From NCBI RefSeq assembly GCF_029937855.1, contig NZ_JAPYPC010000018.1, positions 1-64,000 on the forward strand: a stretch of 64,000 bases of DNA, in the 5' to 3' direction. The stretch is from Christiangramia sp. (GTDB lineage: Bacteria; Bacteroidota; Bacteroidia; Flavobacteriales; Flavobacteriaceae). Made by a program: the position numbers and the translations under genes. The notes beneath the pieces were generated by a model. The model made no database searches. It was not told the origin of the DNA and saw only the letters and a list, made by a program, of their open reading frames with translations. This document shows, one piece after another, positions 43,409 through 53,472 of this stretch (the stretch's first letter is position 1; every line of letters begins with the position of its first letter).

Positions 43409-46400
43409 TTACCCTCGTATATACAGCCTATCAACAATTGGCATGAAGCAACATTTCAATGCTGATTATCTTTTCCATCCTTACAGAACAGACTTCAGTG
43501 GCGAGAGTGGCAGCGGAAAAAGTATGATAGCAGATATGATTCAATTGATTCTTGTTGGTTCAGGTGAATTTAAATCTGCAACCGAAGGCAATAAGCAAAG
43601 AGATGTCAAAGGGATGCTAATTAACAAAAAAGGACATTCATCGTCTAGAGGTTATATTTTTCTGAATATTGAAGTTAGTCCAAAAAAATACTACGTCATT
43701 GGGGCTTATATTGAGGGAACCAGTAATGCAGCTGAAATGTTCATTATTCAAAACGGATATGATTGGGACAATCTAGCTACTTTAAGCAAACCTATCCTAA
43801 ATAAGGATTTATTAATAGATAACAAGATTGACACACTTAAGAATCTTTGCGAAAATATTGAATTCGCAAGGATGAAATCTTTCAGAAGGAAGAACTACCA
43901 TCAAATTCTATATGATAATGCAATTCTGTCTTTAGATTTAACTAAAGATGAAACTCTCAAAACTTATGCACATATCCTAAGGTCTTTTTCAAGAGGTAAA
44001 GGTTTTAAGACTGAATCTGAGGATTTAAAAAAATTCCTTTTTGGCGATGATGAAAAAAACGCCATAATAGAAAAGTACAATGAAGAAGTTGAAAATATAA
44101 GTAATGACTTCCACGAACACAAAAGGTATTCTCAAGAAATAGAACTTATAAATGACAAGCAAGTTTTACTGAAAACTGTGCTGGAAAAACAAAAGAACTA
44201 CAAAACCACCTATAAGGAATATTTAATAAAAAAATTCAGCTACTGGAATACTTTCAAGAAGAAAACAACTACTCAAAAGCTCAAAACAGTTGAGGAACTA
44301 AATTTTAAAAAGAACGAACTACAATTTCTCGAAAATGAAATTTTGAAATTAAAAATAGAGGACTTCAAAGAGTTGTTGGATTCTAAGAAAAAAAATTGTT
44401 CAACTGACTGATAAAGATGAAGATAAAAATGATATAGCAAAACAATTTGTAGACATAGGTCAGTCCAAAATTCAAATCGAAGTCGCAGAGAAATGGCTCA
44501 CTTCTCACGATAATGATGTTGAAAAAGTAAACAAATGGTTTGCTTCTCAACGACTAAAGAATAATAATAAATCTGTATTACTAGAATTCACAAAATATCT
44601 TTCTACTAATAATATTTTAGATGCTTTTAAAGCATCCAATTGGCTAACTGATTACAAGGAAGAAAATAAGGAACACTCCAAAAAAATGGACGATTTAGAG
44701 AAAGTCATTGCAGAACTAGAATCAGTATCAAGATTCTCAGACCTGAACAACTCTGAATCTTTGGTAAATTGGGCTATAGATAATCTCGAATTTCCGCTAT
44801 CACACATTCTTGAAAGTGTATTAATCTATTTTCAAAAATATGGAAAAGTCAAGCCCTCAGAAGTAAATTCTAAAAGATACGTCCCATTTCCGGAACAACT
44901 TTTTCACAATATAGATTCAAATATCAAGGATGAAAGCGAACACGGATTTTGGCTCAATCTAGAAGGTGTATATGAGTTTATAACGTATTCAGAACATCAG
45001 GTTCTCAATGTCAAAAATCCAAGTGATATTATAAAATCTTTATCTAAACTTAAGGAAGGTGTTGAAAAAAAATTATCCAAGCTTATAGCTGAAAAGAAGA
45101 ATGAAGAACACCTTAAAAATACGCTGTTTGAATACAGTAATCTTGAAAAACATATTGGACTTTTTAAAATAAAGGATGAGCTACTTAATTTTAAAATTGA
45201 CGATAGCTTGGAAGGCCTAACTGAAGATACTTTTAAACTTCATATGCTGGCATATAAGAACAAAACTAAAATCCTCAAACGATACAACTCTTTGCAAAAG
45301 GAATATGAGGAATTTACGAGTCGAAAAAGCCAACTAGAAAATCACCAAAAAAGAATAAAACAATTACAGACAGATCTTTTCGGGGATGACACTTCTATTG
45401 ATGCTCAATTAATAGAGGAAATAATTGCTTCTAAGGAACAACATTTGGCAGAGCAAGAAGAAAGCCTGAAAGAAAAGGACTTTAATGAAAAGTTATTTTT
45501 TGATACTCATACCAAAAACATCGTTAATAAAAAGAATCTTTCCGAATTAAAATATCAACTTTTAAGTTCTATTAAGGATTTAGATATAGAAATCGGTCAA
45601 AGAGAAAAGCAAATCACATTAGCTCAAGATGAAATAACGGAAACCAAGCAACTAAATAAGCAGCTTTTCAAATCGGTGATTAAGTTTGATGAAAATATTA
45701 AAGAAACCACAAATCCTGATGATGGTGGAAACAATTCTTTCCAAGTCAAAGCAAATAAGACGCAACTCGCATATATCGAATATTTAAAGATAATAACTAA
45801 AGATATTCCGTATGATGAAACGGCTTCTATTGGACAATTGGCAAATTATCTATTGCCAACTGTATTCCCTACTACCAAAGTCGATGAAGATTTGATTGAA
45901 AACGATATTGTTGAGAGGTTGAACAAACTGACTCAGGATATTCAGGAAATCGGTTCTAGAAAAGTGGAAATATTGGGAAGTATATTTAATGACGTTTATA
46001 AAGTTTATACAGGATACTTAACCAAGATTAATGAGATTGACAACTATCTTAAAAAGGGAAACAGAGGAATTACTGGCGGTAACAAGGCGTCATTAACCTC
46101 AAAAAAATCAATCCACTACCCAGAGAATTGGCTTACCACTTTTAGGAAACAGCTACATAATCAACTTAGCTATACAGGTTTGTTTAGTGAACTACGTGAG
46201 GAAATTGATATTAATGAGATGATGGTTAAAGCATTTCAAAAACTTGGTGGTAGTACTAAAGTTGAACCTGAAGATCTAATGAACCCAAAATCTTATTTTG
46301 ATTTAGTTTTTGAGTTAAAACTCGAAAATGAAGAGGTCAATTCTGGTAGTAATGGCCAAACCTATGCGGCAAATGCTTTATTGTGCTTGGCTAGGTTGTC

Positions 46401-46695
46401 ATTAATAGATGAAAAGGATAAAGAAGGATTAAAAATTATGCCAATAGACGAAGCAGAAGGTTTGGGAAGCAATTATGATATGTTGCACGAACTCGCGAAA
46501 AAAGAAGAATATCAAATTATTACGATGGCAATCGAGACCGCAGGCGAAATAACAGATAACGGTCAATTCATATACATTATGAACGAAAACAACTTGGCCA
46601 ATGTAGATAGCTTTGTACCACCTCTAGGGATATTCTCTAAAGAAGTGACTGAAGACATTGACCAATACATACAATCTCTATTAAATGATGAATAA
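43398..46695 (+). pseudogene. jetC: Wadjet SMC-like ATPase JetC (MksF-like), split by an A8 frameshift
   Basis: Two open frames, 43398-44411 and about 44400-46695, join into a single ~1098-aa JetC when one A is removed from the A8 run at 44388-44395 (codons AAG AAA AAA ATT GTT ...). The N-terminal part has the ATP-head Walker A GESGSGKSMIAD (residues ~35-46). The middle is long coiled coil. The C-terminal part has the head's signature SGSNGQTYAANALLCLARLS and Walker B KIMPIDEAEGLG. Everything except that base is intact, so this is a recent mutation, an assembly error, or slippage-dependent expression. It is the motor of the plasmid-sensing complex, and without it Wadjet is dead. Confidence 0.85.
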
Positions 46696-47626
46696 GAATA
46701 TTGCATGGAAGGAGTTAAAGGCTCTCGATGATTTGTATCGGCATAAAAGAACTAGAGCTGTTATTCAAGGGCATCCTTACATTAACTATCTCATACACGA
46801 AATAGGTATTCTGGATTTAAAGCCGGACAACATAAAAGTTATAGTTTCCACTGATAGGTTTGAAACGTTCTATGAAAAGGAATTTAAAAAACCTTATGAA
46901 GAAGCTAAGAAGTTTTTAATAGAAAATGGCATTAAGCCAACAGCCAACAAAGCCTTTACCATTGAGGACGTAAAAACCCTAATGCTAATTGCAGAAAACA
47001 AAGCTGAATTAAAGAGTAACCCTACAAATATTGAAGACTTCTCAAATGAGTTTTTTGGTACCTCAAAATATCTTAAGAATAGAACGAGTATAAGAAAAGC
47101 AGTTTTTAAAATTTTGGATATCTCTCAATTTCCGTTTGACGAGAAAGAAAATCAATGGCGATTGGTAGTTGATAACACACAACCAAAAGCCGTAATAATG
47201 TGCGAAAATAAATCCTTTCTTAAACAACCTTGGATTGCTAAGGAAACACAAACAAAATTATGGTACGTTGGCGGAAACAACATCGCGATTATAGATGACA
47301 TAGACGAAAAAGGTTTTTCAAAGCCAATCTATTATTCTTGTGATTGGGATTTAGCTGGCTTACAAATTTATTCGAGAATAAAGACTAAACTTAAAAACCG
47401 AAACAAGAATATTCATCTATTGTACCCGAATGAACCGCATAAAAGAATAAGCACATATATTGATTATCATAATAGTCATTGGGATTTGACGAAATCATTA
47501 TCTGGTTTAAAACTTGAAGATTTTTCTAAAAAAGAATTAAAACTTATTAAAACCCTTATAGATAAAGAAGAATGGATTGAAGAAGAGTCTTTTAATTTAC
47601 AGCAGATGATTTGGGGTATTCTGTAA
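46685..47626 (+). CDS. jetD: Wadjet nuclease subunit JetD (toprim, DUF3322/DUF2220)
   Basis: A 313-aa protein. The C-terminal toprim domain has the acidic residues of the family: Glu in VIMCENKSF and DxD in SCDWDLAGLQIYSRI. The N-terminal part (LDDLYRHKRTRAVIQGHP, VSTDRFETFYEKEF) corresponds to DUF3322. JetD cleaves plasmid DNA trapped by the JetABC motor. It overlaps jetC by 11 bases and ends the operon. At 313 aa it seems somewhat shorter than typical JetD, mostly in the N-terminal arm. Confidence 0.85.
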   Translation: MMNKNIAWKELKALDDLYRHKRTRAVIQGHPYINYLIHEIGILDLKPDNIKVIVSTDRFETFYEKEFKKPYEEAKKFLIENGIKPTANKAFTIEDVKTLMLIAENKAELKSNPTNIEDFSNEFFGTSKYLKNRTSIRKAVFKILDISQFPFDEKENQWRLVVDNTQPKAVIMCENKSFLKQPWIAKETQTKLWYVGGNNIAIIDDIDEKGFSKPIYYSCDWDLAGLQIYSRIKTKLKNRNKNIHLLYPNEPHKRISTYIDYHNSHWDLTKSLSGLKLEDFSKKELKLIKTLIDKEEWIEEESFNLQQMIWGIL

Positions 47627-47690
47627 TTTCTTTATGAGAAAAAGTGATTTATATAGTTCCACAATTATCTCTTCAATTACCTTGAGTATT

Positions 47691-48130
47691 TCAATTCCTA
47701 TATCTCGCATCGCCATCTAAATTCTTTATTAAACTTTTTAAAGTCGCTAAACCCAAGGCTTGATAAGATTGAAGCTCCTGATAGTAAATTGCTTCATCTT
47801 CATTACTCAAAAACCCTAAATCCGAAAGTACAGAAGGATAATAACCAACCATTTTATTAGCACCTGAAAATTTGCAAACTTCACTCCCCTACTTTCCAAA
47901 CCCTTGGATTATCCGAATCATTTCAATGCACCGAAATAAATAACTAATGGTACATCCTTCTTCTCATTTAGCTCAAGAAATTTCTTTGCAATTTCCATCA
48001 CTATATCCAGTACCTGAATACCATTTATTCCAATGGCAACTGAATCGTTCCCGTCGTGTCCTGGATCAATGATAATTATTTTTTGATTCTGAGATCCCTG
48101 CCAGAAAATGAAACACATTTTCAAGAGCAA
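47691..48130 (-). pseudogene. N-acetylmuramoyl-L-alanine amidase (Amidase_3) remnant
   Basis: Two pieces of one gene remain on the minus strand. The 5' piece (47918-48130) has the start, a signal-like hydrophobic stretch and QKIIIIDPGHDGND, the zinc-His motif of Amidase_3. The 3' piece (about 47691-47860) reads ANKMVGYYPSVLSDLGFLSNEDEAIYY, the usual family C-terminus. Roughly a hundred or more codons between them are missing and frames differ. Amidases of this type clear peptidoglycan for the conjugation channel in tra regions, so this element has lost the one that probably sat at the start of its transfer operon. Confidence 0.55.
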
Positions 48131-48356
48131 CGTCAGAAATCTGACGTTTTTGAGTGTTTTCTAAATTCTCAATTTTCAGGTTATCAACAACTTACAACTT
48201 GATATTCATAGAATTTAATACCAAATAATAGCAACGGAATTGAAATAAAACCAAATAATATTTTATTCACAAATCCTTGATTTTCAATTATTTAAAACTA
48301 TTTATGTGTAATTTTTCTTTAACGAAAACAACATCAAAAATCTAAACTTTTCCGTT

Positions 48357-48644
48357 ATGAAAAAATCAATCTTTTTGGCCACGTTTGCTTCCCTAATTTC
48401 AACATCACTCTTTGCACAAATTGGGGGAATTGAAAATTCCGTTAACGATGTTTCTGATACTATTAGGAGCATCTTCCCTATTATCCTGGGGGTCATCTTC
48501 CTTATTGGATTTCTTTTTAATGCTGGTCATTTCTTTGGAGAAAATTCTGATCTCAAAAAAGGAATCACCAGGGTACTGGTCTTTGTTCTCATTGCCGGCG
48601 CTGTCGTAGGTATTTTTTCCTATTTGATAACCATTGTAGTATAA
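48357..48644 (+). CDS. traE: Conjugative transposon protein TraE (DUF4134)
   Basis: A 95-aa protein with a signal peptide ending LFAQ and two membrane helices (IFPIILGVIFLIGFLFNAG and VLVFVLIAGAVVGIFSYLITIVV). This is the DUF4134 layout of TraE in CTnDOT-type systems, a VirB2/pilin-like membrane component of the type IV secretion channel. It is the first gene of the tra operon; 226 non-coding bases precede it, which should hold the promoter. Confidence 0.85.
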   Translation: MKKSIFLATFASLISTSLFAQIGGIENSVNDVSDTIRSIFPIILGVIFLIGFLFNAGHFFGENSDLKKGITRVLVFVLIAGAVVGIFSYLITIVV

Positions 48645-48673
48645 GATCCTGAAGTAATAATGAACTAAACGTT

Positions 48674-48958
48674 ATGAAAAAATTTGAGATCTATAGAAAT
48701 ATGAGAAAGAAGGCAATCATTTTTGGATTGCCTTTATCCCTGTTCGCACTGATGATGGTATCCATAATAGCTTCTCTTCTGGTCATCATCTTTTCTTTCA
48801 GTTTTGGGATTATTAGTGGTGTATTCCTTTTCAATTCGGTCTTGTATATCACATTAACCAAGTCAGTGAATAATCCTCAAATATTTTATGTGGCCAAAGT
48901 ATTCCCAAAAATCATCAGTAATAAAAAAAATTCAGGCTTCGACTATGAAAAAGATTAA
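48674..48958 (+). CDS. traF: Conjugative transposon protein TraF (DUF4133, VirB3-like)
   Basis: A 94-aa protein with one long hydrophobic hairpin (AIIFGLPLSLFALMMVSIIASLLVIIFSFSFGIISGVFLFNSVLY) and a basic N-terminus starting EIYRNMRKKA, as in DUF4133/TraF. It lies between traE and the VirB4-like ATPase and is the VirB3 equivalent that docks it. It overlaps traG by 14 bases. Confidence 0.83.
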   Translation: MKKFEIYRNMRKKAIIFGLPLSLFALMMVSIIASLLVIIFSFSFGIISGVFLFNSVLYITLTKSVNNPQIFYVAKVFPKIISNKKNSGFDYEKD

Positions 48959-51359
48959 CCTATCTGCCCATAATCCTATTGTAGATATTCGAGACAATAT
49001 CATTTTTGCCAATAATGGTAATGTGGTTTTGTGTTATGAAGTGATCTTACCAGAGATATATTCCCTATCTGAAAAAGATTTTGAAGATATACATGGAGCA
49101 TGGTTTCAGGCACTTAAATCACTACCGGTAGGAACTGTTGTCCATAAGCAGGATATTTATTTAAAGACAGCCTATTCGTGCGAGAAATTACCACGCGAAT
49201 CCTTTTTAGAAAAAGCCACCCATGATCATTTCAAAGGAAGAGGATATATGCAACATCGCAGTTTTCTCTTTTTTATACTGCCCAAAAATAAAGCCCTTAA
49301 TAATTCCAAATATGTCAATCCGTTTAGAAATATCTCAAAAGCAATTGTTAGGGAATTAGATGATATTGTACAAAGCTTTACAGCTGCAGTGAGCGATTCG
49401 GTTTCATTTATCAATAACAGTCGTAAAATAGAACTGGTTGCGATGGAAGGTAAAGGTATAGAGCACCTGACTAACAACTATTTCAATGGTTTCAATAAAG
49501 GCTTTGACACCGATATCTTACTGGATAAGAAAAATGTCAATATTGGTGAAAATAATTTTGACACCCTGGCCATCAACAGCGAACTATGTTTTGGCGAAAG
49601 TGTTCAAAGTAGCAAGACCAATGAAAAATTCACTTCAGACGATTTTGTGTTTCATCAGGGATTTATTGATGGTTTAGGGCTCACCCTGAATGAAAATCAT
49701 ATGATAAACCAGATCATATACCTGGACGACAAACATAAATGGAGCAGGCTGCTGGATAAAAAAGTGGAGGAATTAAAAAAGAGTTCCAATTTCGGATCTC
49801 AAAACAAAATAGTACTGGGAAAAATACAGGATACTCTGGATCGGATCAATGGGGATGAAAATTCCAGAATCATACGCGGTCATCTAAACATCATCTATTG
49901 GGATCGGAACGCTAAAAATTTGGATAGAATTGCTTCCAAAATAAAGACCGAATTCAAAGAGCTGGACATTCTACCCTACTACCCCGGAGGTGAAGAACGT
50001 AAAAATTATATACTAAACAGTTATTGCTGTTTTTCCTCCAATTTCTCCAATGAAGATCTATATGTGACAGACCTAAAACATGCCCTGTGCCTGTTTATTA
50101 ATAATACAAATTATAAGTCTGATCCTACAGGTATCATCTTTAATGACCGGGAACATAATATCCCTGTACTTAAAGATGTCTGGGACGAGAAAAAGAAACG
50201 GATCAAAGCTCGAAATTTTGCCATTTTTGCTCCCACTGGTGAAGGCAAATCCTTTTTGGCTAACAACATCTTGAGACAATATTTTGAAAGTGGGATACGC
50301 TTGGTCATTATAGATCTGGGAGGATCCTACACCAAATTTGCTAAACTATATCCGGGACAATATACTGTACTTCGCTATGAGAGTGGAAAGAGTCTAGGTA
50401 TCAATCCTTTCTACATCAATAATAAAAATGATCTAAGCCCGGAACGTCTGGAAGATTTGTCGGTATTCTTATTCGAATTATTTGCTTCTGATCTGAAAGT
50501 AACCAAAGCCCAGTCGGTTTCCATAAAAAAGATATTACGCCACTATTATATAAACACACCTGGGAATCATTCTTTGGATAGCTTTTATCACTTCATCGAA
50601 AGCAATCAAAAAGAGCTGTTGACCAAACTCAAAATCCATCCCGACTACTTCAACATTACGAACTTCTTACATATCATGTCGGAGTATGTTGGCGATGGTC
50701 TATATAGTTTTCTATTTGAAGTCAGCGAAGATCAGACCTATAAAATCGAGGATAAACGTCTGATCGTTTTTGAACTGGATGAAGTAAGGGATAACAAGGA
50801 AATCCTTTCGGTGATGTTGAAGCTGATCAAGTCGGCTATACAAAGAACCATATGGAAGAATCGTTCGGAAAAAGGAATTATCCTTTTTGATGAATTTGCC
50901 AAACAGCTAAAATTTGAAAACGTACTAGAGAGCGTAGAATTTTACTATCAGGCTATTCGTAAACAGAACGGTGCTATCGGAATCATTTTACAATCGATCA
51001 ACCAGCTTCCCAATAATTCCACTTCAGCGAGTATTCTGGAGAACACACAGGTGATTTACAGCCTCCATAACGAAAAAGGATATGAAGAGCTGGTAAGACG
51101 TTTAAACCTCTCCAAACATGATCTTAACCAGTTAAAATCTATTAAGAACAACCTTACCGGATCCAGAAAATACACAGAGATCTTTATAAAGATTGGAAAA
51201 CAAAGCAATGTATTCCGTCTCGAAGTACCCATGGAAGTTTATGCGGCATATCTGACTGACGGGTCAGAAAATGACAGCATCATGGCGCTGTATGACCAAC
51301 ATAACTCCATGGAAAAAGCAATTACAGAATTTATTAATCCTAAAAACAGGAAATTATGA
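48945..51359 (+). CDS. traG: Conjugative transposon ATPase TraG (VirB4-like)
   Basis: About 804 aa from the ATG at 48945, which overlaps traF; earlier in-frame starts look less natural. The N-terminal VirB4 domain (VVLCYEVILPEIYSLSEKDFEDIHGAWFQAL, RSFLFFILPKNKA) is followed by the ATPase: Walker A APTGEGKSFLANNILRQYF, Walker B IRLVIIDLGGSYTKF and KGIILFDEFAKQLKF, and a late QTYKIEDKRLIVFELDEV block. It powers assembly and substrate transfer of the type IV channel. All motor motifs are intact. Confidence 0.95.
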   Translation: MKKINLSAHNPIVDIRDNIIFANNGNVVLCYEVILPEIYSLSEKDFEDIHGAWFQALKSLPVGTVVHKQDIYLKTAYSCEKLPRESFLEKATHDHFKGRGYMQHRSFLFFILPKNKALNNSKYVNPFRNISKAIVRELDDIVQSFTAAVSDSVSFINNSRKIELVAMEGKGIEHLTNNYFNGFNKGFDTDILLDKKNVNIGENNFDTLAINSELCFGESVQSSKTNEKFTSDDFVFHQGFIDGLGLTLNENHMINQIIYLDDKHKWSRLLDKKVEELKKSSNFGSQNKIVLGKIQDTLDRINGDENSRIIRGHLNIIYWDRNAKNLDRIASKIKTEFKELDILPYYPGGEERKNYILNSYCCFSSNFSNEDLYVTDLKHALCLFINNTNYKSDPTGIIFNDREHNIPVLKDVWDEKKKRIKARNFAIFAPTGEGKSFLANNILRQYFESGIRLVIIDLGGSYTKFAKLYPGQYTVLRYESGKSLGINPFYINNKNDLSPERLEDLSVFLFELFASDLKVTKAQSVSIKKILRHYYINTPGNHSLDSFYHFIESNQKELLTKLKIHPDYFNITNFLHIMSEYVGDGLYSFLFEVSEDQTYKIEDKRLIVFELDEVRDNKEILSVMLKLIKSAIQRTIWKNRSEKGIILFDEFAKQLKFENVLESVEFYYQAIRKQNGAIGIILQSINQLPNNSTSASILENTQVIYSLHNEKGYEELVRRLNLSKHDLNQLKSIKNNLTGSRKYTEIFIKIGKQSNVFRLEVPMEVYAAYLTDGSENDSIMALYDQHNSMEKAITEFINPKNRKL

Positions 51360-51937
51360 AAAAGCAAACTCTAACTTTGATTGTAGTAATGGCTATAGCC
51401 TTATTATTGCCTGCACGCGCTGCGTGCCAGGGAATGCCCGTTTATGATAATACCAATTTTATCAGTCTGGTAAAATCCCTTGTAGAATCAGCAAAACAGA
51501 CAGCCAATCTGGTAAAGACGGTTAATTTTCTAAAAGCTCAAAAGGAGAATATAGAAAAGGTCAATAGTGTCATCCAGGATCTGAAGGCTGTTCGGGAGAT
51601 CGGAAGAAATAATCAGCGATTGATCAGCGTCATGCAGAATGACCTTCGAGACATTCTTAATTCGCCGTATATCGAACCCGATGAAGTAACCAGGGTCACA
51701 GAATCCTTTGATGCCGTAGTGGAAAATTCTCTGGCAACCATGGATTTTATCGATGAGATCTTATCCAGTGACCATTTAAAAATGAGTGACGCAGAGCGGG
51801 CCGAGGTATTAAAACAAAAAGAACTGGAAAGCCAGGAAATGGTGAATGATGTGCGCTTGAAAACCAGGCGTTACCAGGACATCATCTCGTTTCGGAAGAT
51901 GCAGGACAGGATCAATAACCGGGAAACTGCTTTTTAA
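51356..51937 (+). CDS. traI: Conjugative transposon protein TraI (DUF4141, VirB5-like)
   Basis: A 193-aa exported protein with a signal peptide (TLIVVMAIALLLPARAACQG) and then mostly helix (NFISLVKSLVESAKQTANLVKTVNFLKAQKENIEKVNSVIQDL), which is the DUF4141/TraI pattern. It overlaps traG by 4 bases and shares its final A with the traJ start (TAATG). It probably is a pilus-tip/VirB5-like periplasmic component (inference from family). Confidence 0.8.
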   Translation: MKKQTLTLIVVMAIALLLPARAACQGMPVYDNTNFISLVKSLVESAKQTANLVKTVNFLKAQKENIEKVNSVIQDLKAVREIGRNNQRLISVMQNDLRDILNSPYIEPDEVTRVTESFDAVVENSLATMDFIDEILSSDHLKMSDAERAEVLKQKELESQEMVNDVRLKTRRYQDIISFRKMQDRINNRETAF

Positions 51938-52782
51938 TGACAGCTGGTGCCATCATATCCGCAGTAGGTCTGGAATATATTGATACTGTATTCCAGACGA
52001 TTCAGAGTAGTGAGTTCTCGCAATACACTATAGTAGGAATGAAAACCTTAGCTGTTTTATTTTTCCTGGTCAACATTCTGAAGAAATATAATGAGGGTGT
52101 AGCGGAAAAGGATGGATATACCTGGGGTCTTAGTCCAGGTGAACTGGCAAAGAATTTTGCCGTGGTATTGCTGGTTATTTTCTCTACTCAGATATTGGGA
52201 TTTTTTGATGGGATCCTTGTAGCCATAGAGAATCAATACCGTGAAACTGCTCCTGCCCTCCTCCCCCTACAGATGCAGGAGATCCCGATCGAAGAAGATG
52301 TATCCGCACTGGACGCGATGCGCAAAGCCATGGCCTTATTATATGAAGCACTGGTCACTCCATTATATGGTTTTAAAACTTTTGCCTTTCTGATCAGCCT
52401 GTTTTTATGGATCCTGGATCTGTTCATTTATCCCCTTTTTCTTGCGGAGCGCTATTTTATCCTGGGAATCATGCAGGCTTTCTTCCCTTTGATCCTTAGT
52501 CTTTCGGTATTTGAGAAATTCCGTTCGATGGCCTATAGCTTTTTCAGATTATATGCGGGAGTATATATGCTTGTTCCTGCTTTTTTTCTGGTCAATGTAT
52601 TTATTAACGCGCTCTATACGGAGATTAATACCAACTTCTGGCAGAACCTTTTCGGAACCGATTTCGGAAGTAATTTCTTTGCTCCGGTGGTGGAACTGGG
52701 ATCGATTGGTTTTATCGTCTTTTTAAAATTCAAATTATACCGCCGCGCCATCTCCTTTACCCTGAGATTATTTACCAGCTAA
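51937..52782 (+). CDS. traJ: Conjugative transposon protein TraJ (VirB6-like membrane protein)
   Basis: A 281-aa polytopic protein with at least five hydrophobic segments, including YTIVGMKTLAVLFFLVNIL, ELAKNFAVVLLVIFSTQILGFFDGIL, FLISLFLWILDLFIYPLFLAERYFILGIMQAFFPLILSLSVF and FRLYAGVYMLVPAFFLVNVFINALY, then VELGSIGFIVFLKF. The loop PGELAKNF and the position after traI fit TraJ/VirB6, the inner-membrane part of the channel. Translation is coupled to traI. Confidence 0.85.
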   Translation: MTAGAIISAVGLEYIDTVFQTIQSSEFSQYTIVGMKTLAVLFFLVNILKKYNEGVAEKDGYTWGLSPGELAKNFAVVLLVIFSTQILGFFDGILVAIENQYRETAPALLPLQMQEIPIEEDVSALDAMRKAMALLYEALVTPLYGFKTFAFLISLFLWILDLFIYPLFLAERYFILGIMQAFFPLILSLSVFEKFRSMAYSFFRLYAGVYMLVPAFFLVNVFINALYTEINTNFWQNLFGTDFGSNFFAPVVELGSIGFIVFLKFKLYRRAISFTLRLFTS

Positions 52783-52849
52783 AACCTTTGCCAGTTATGG
52801 AAAAGATAGATCAGAATAAGCAGATGTAAAAACATTAAACACAAAAACT

Positions 52850-53464
52850 ATGAAAACTCCTTATAAAGATATTTATACCGTCTTAAAACTCAACCGATTT
52901 ATTGTATTAGCAATTGTTATAAGCGCACAAATATTTAGTGCTTTTGCCCTCTGGGTCACCTTCACAACGAATAAAAAAGCGTTGAACTCTGCTTTTGCCA
53001 TTAACAATGACGGGAGTATTATTCCTTTAAAACTAGTCACCCAAAAAGAAAATTTCCAGGTGGAAGCATTAGCACATTTAGACCTGTTCCACATTTACTT
53101 CTACAATATTGACGCCACCAATTATGAGAAAAACCTTGAAAAGGCATTATGGTTGGGTAATGGTTCTATTGCCGATCTATATCGCCAGAAAAAAGCCGAT
53201 GGTGTTTATAATCGCCTGCTTCAATATTCATTGGTACAAAAGGTCATCAGTATCGAATCGGACATCGAAGAAATGGATGATCATTATAGGTTTAGAACAA
53301 CTACCACTTTTGAAATCAACCGAGGCTCTATTGTGGACACTTATGAACTTATTTCCACGGGAAAACTTATAACGGTAGACCGGCATTTTCCAAATAATCC
53401 TCATGGCCTCCTGATTACGGATTACTTTGAAAACAGTCTGAGAAAAATCGTTCCTGAATCTTAA
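52850..53464 (+). CDS. traK: Conjugative transposon protein TraK (VirB8-like)
   Basis: A 204-aa single-pass protein: a short cytoplasmic N-terminus, a membrane helix (FIVLAIVISAQIFSAFALWVTF) and a periplasmic NTF2-like domain (ALAHLDLFHIYFYNIDATNYEKNLEKALWLG, HYRFRTTTTFEINRGSIVDTYELISTGKLI). This matches TraK/VirB8, which seeds assembly of the channel. It lies 67 bases after traJ. Confidence 0.87.
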   Translation: MKTPYKDIYTVLKLNRFIVLAIVISAQIFSAFALWVTFTTNKKALNSAFAINNDGSIIPLKLVTQKENFQVEALAHLDLFHIYFYNIDATNYEKNLEKALWLGNGSIADLYRQKKADGVYNRLLQYSLVQKVISIESDIEEMDDHYRFRTTTTFEINRGSIVDTYELISTGKLITVDRHFPNNPHGLLITDYFENSLRKIVPES

Positions 53465-53472
53465 AACATATT

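Noticed and set aside
41436-47626. BREX or ordinary SMC (MukBEF) locus
   Set aside because: The toprim/DUF2220 last gene and order A-B-C-D fit Wadjet/JetABCD rather than MukBEF or BREX.
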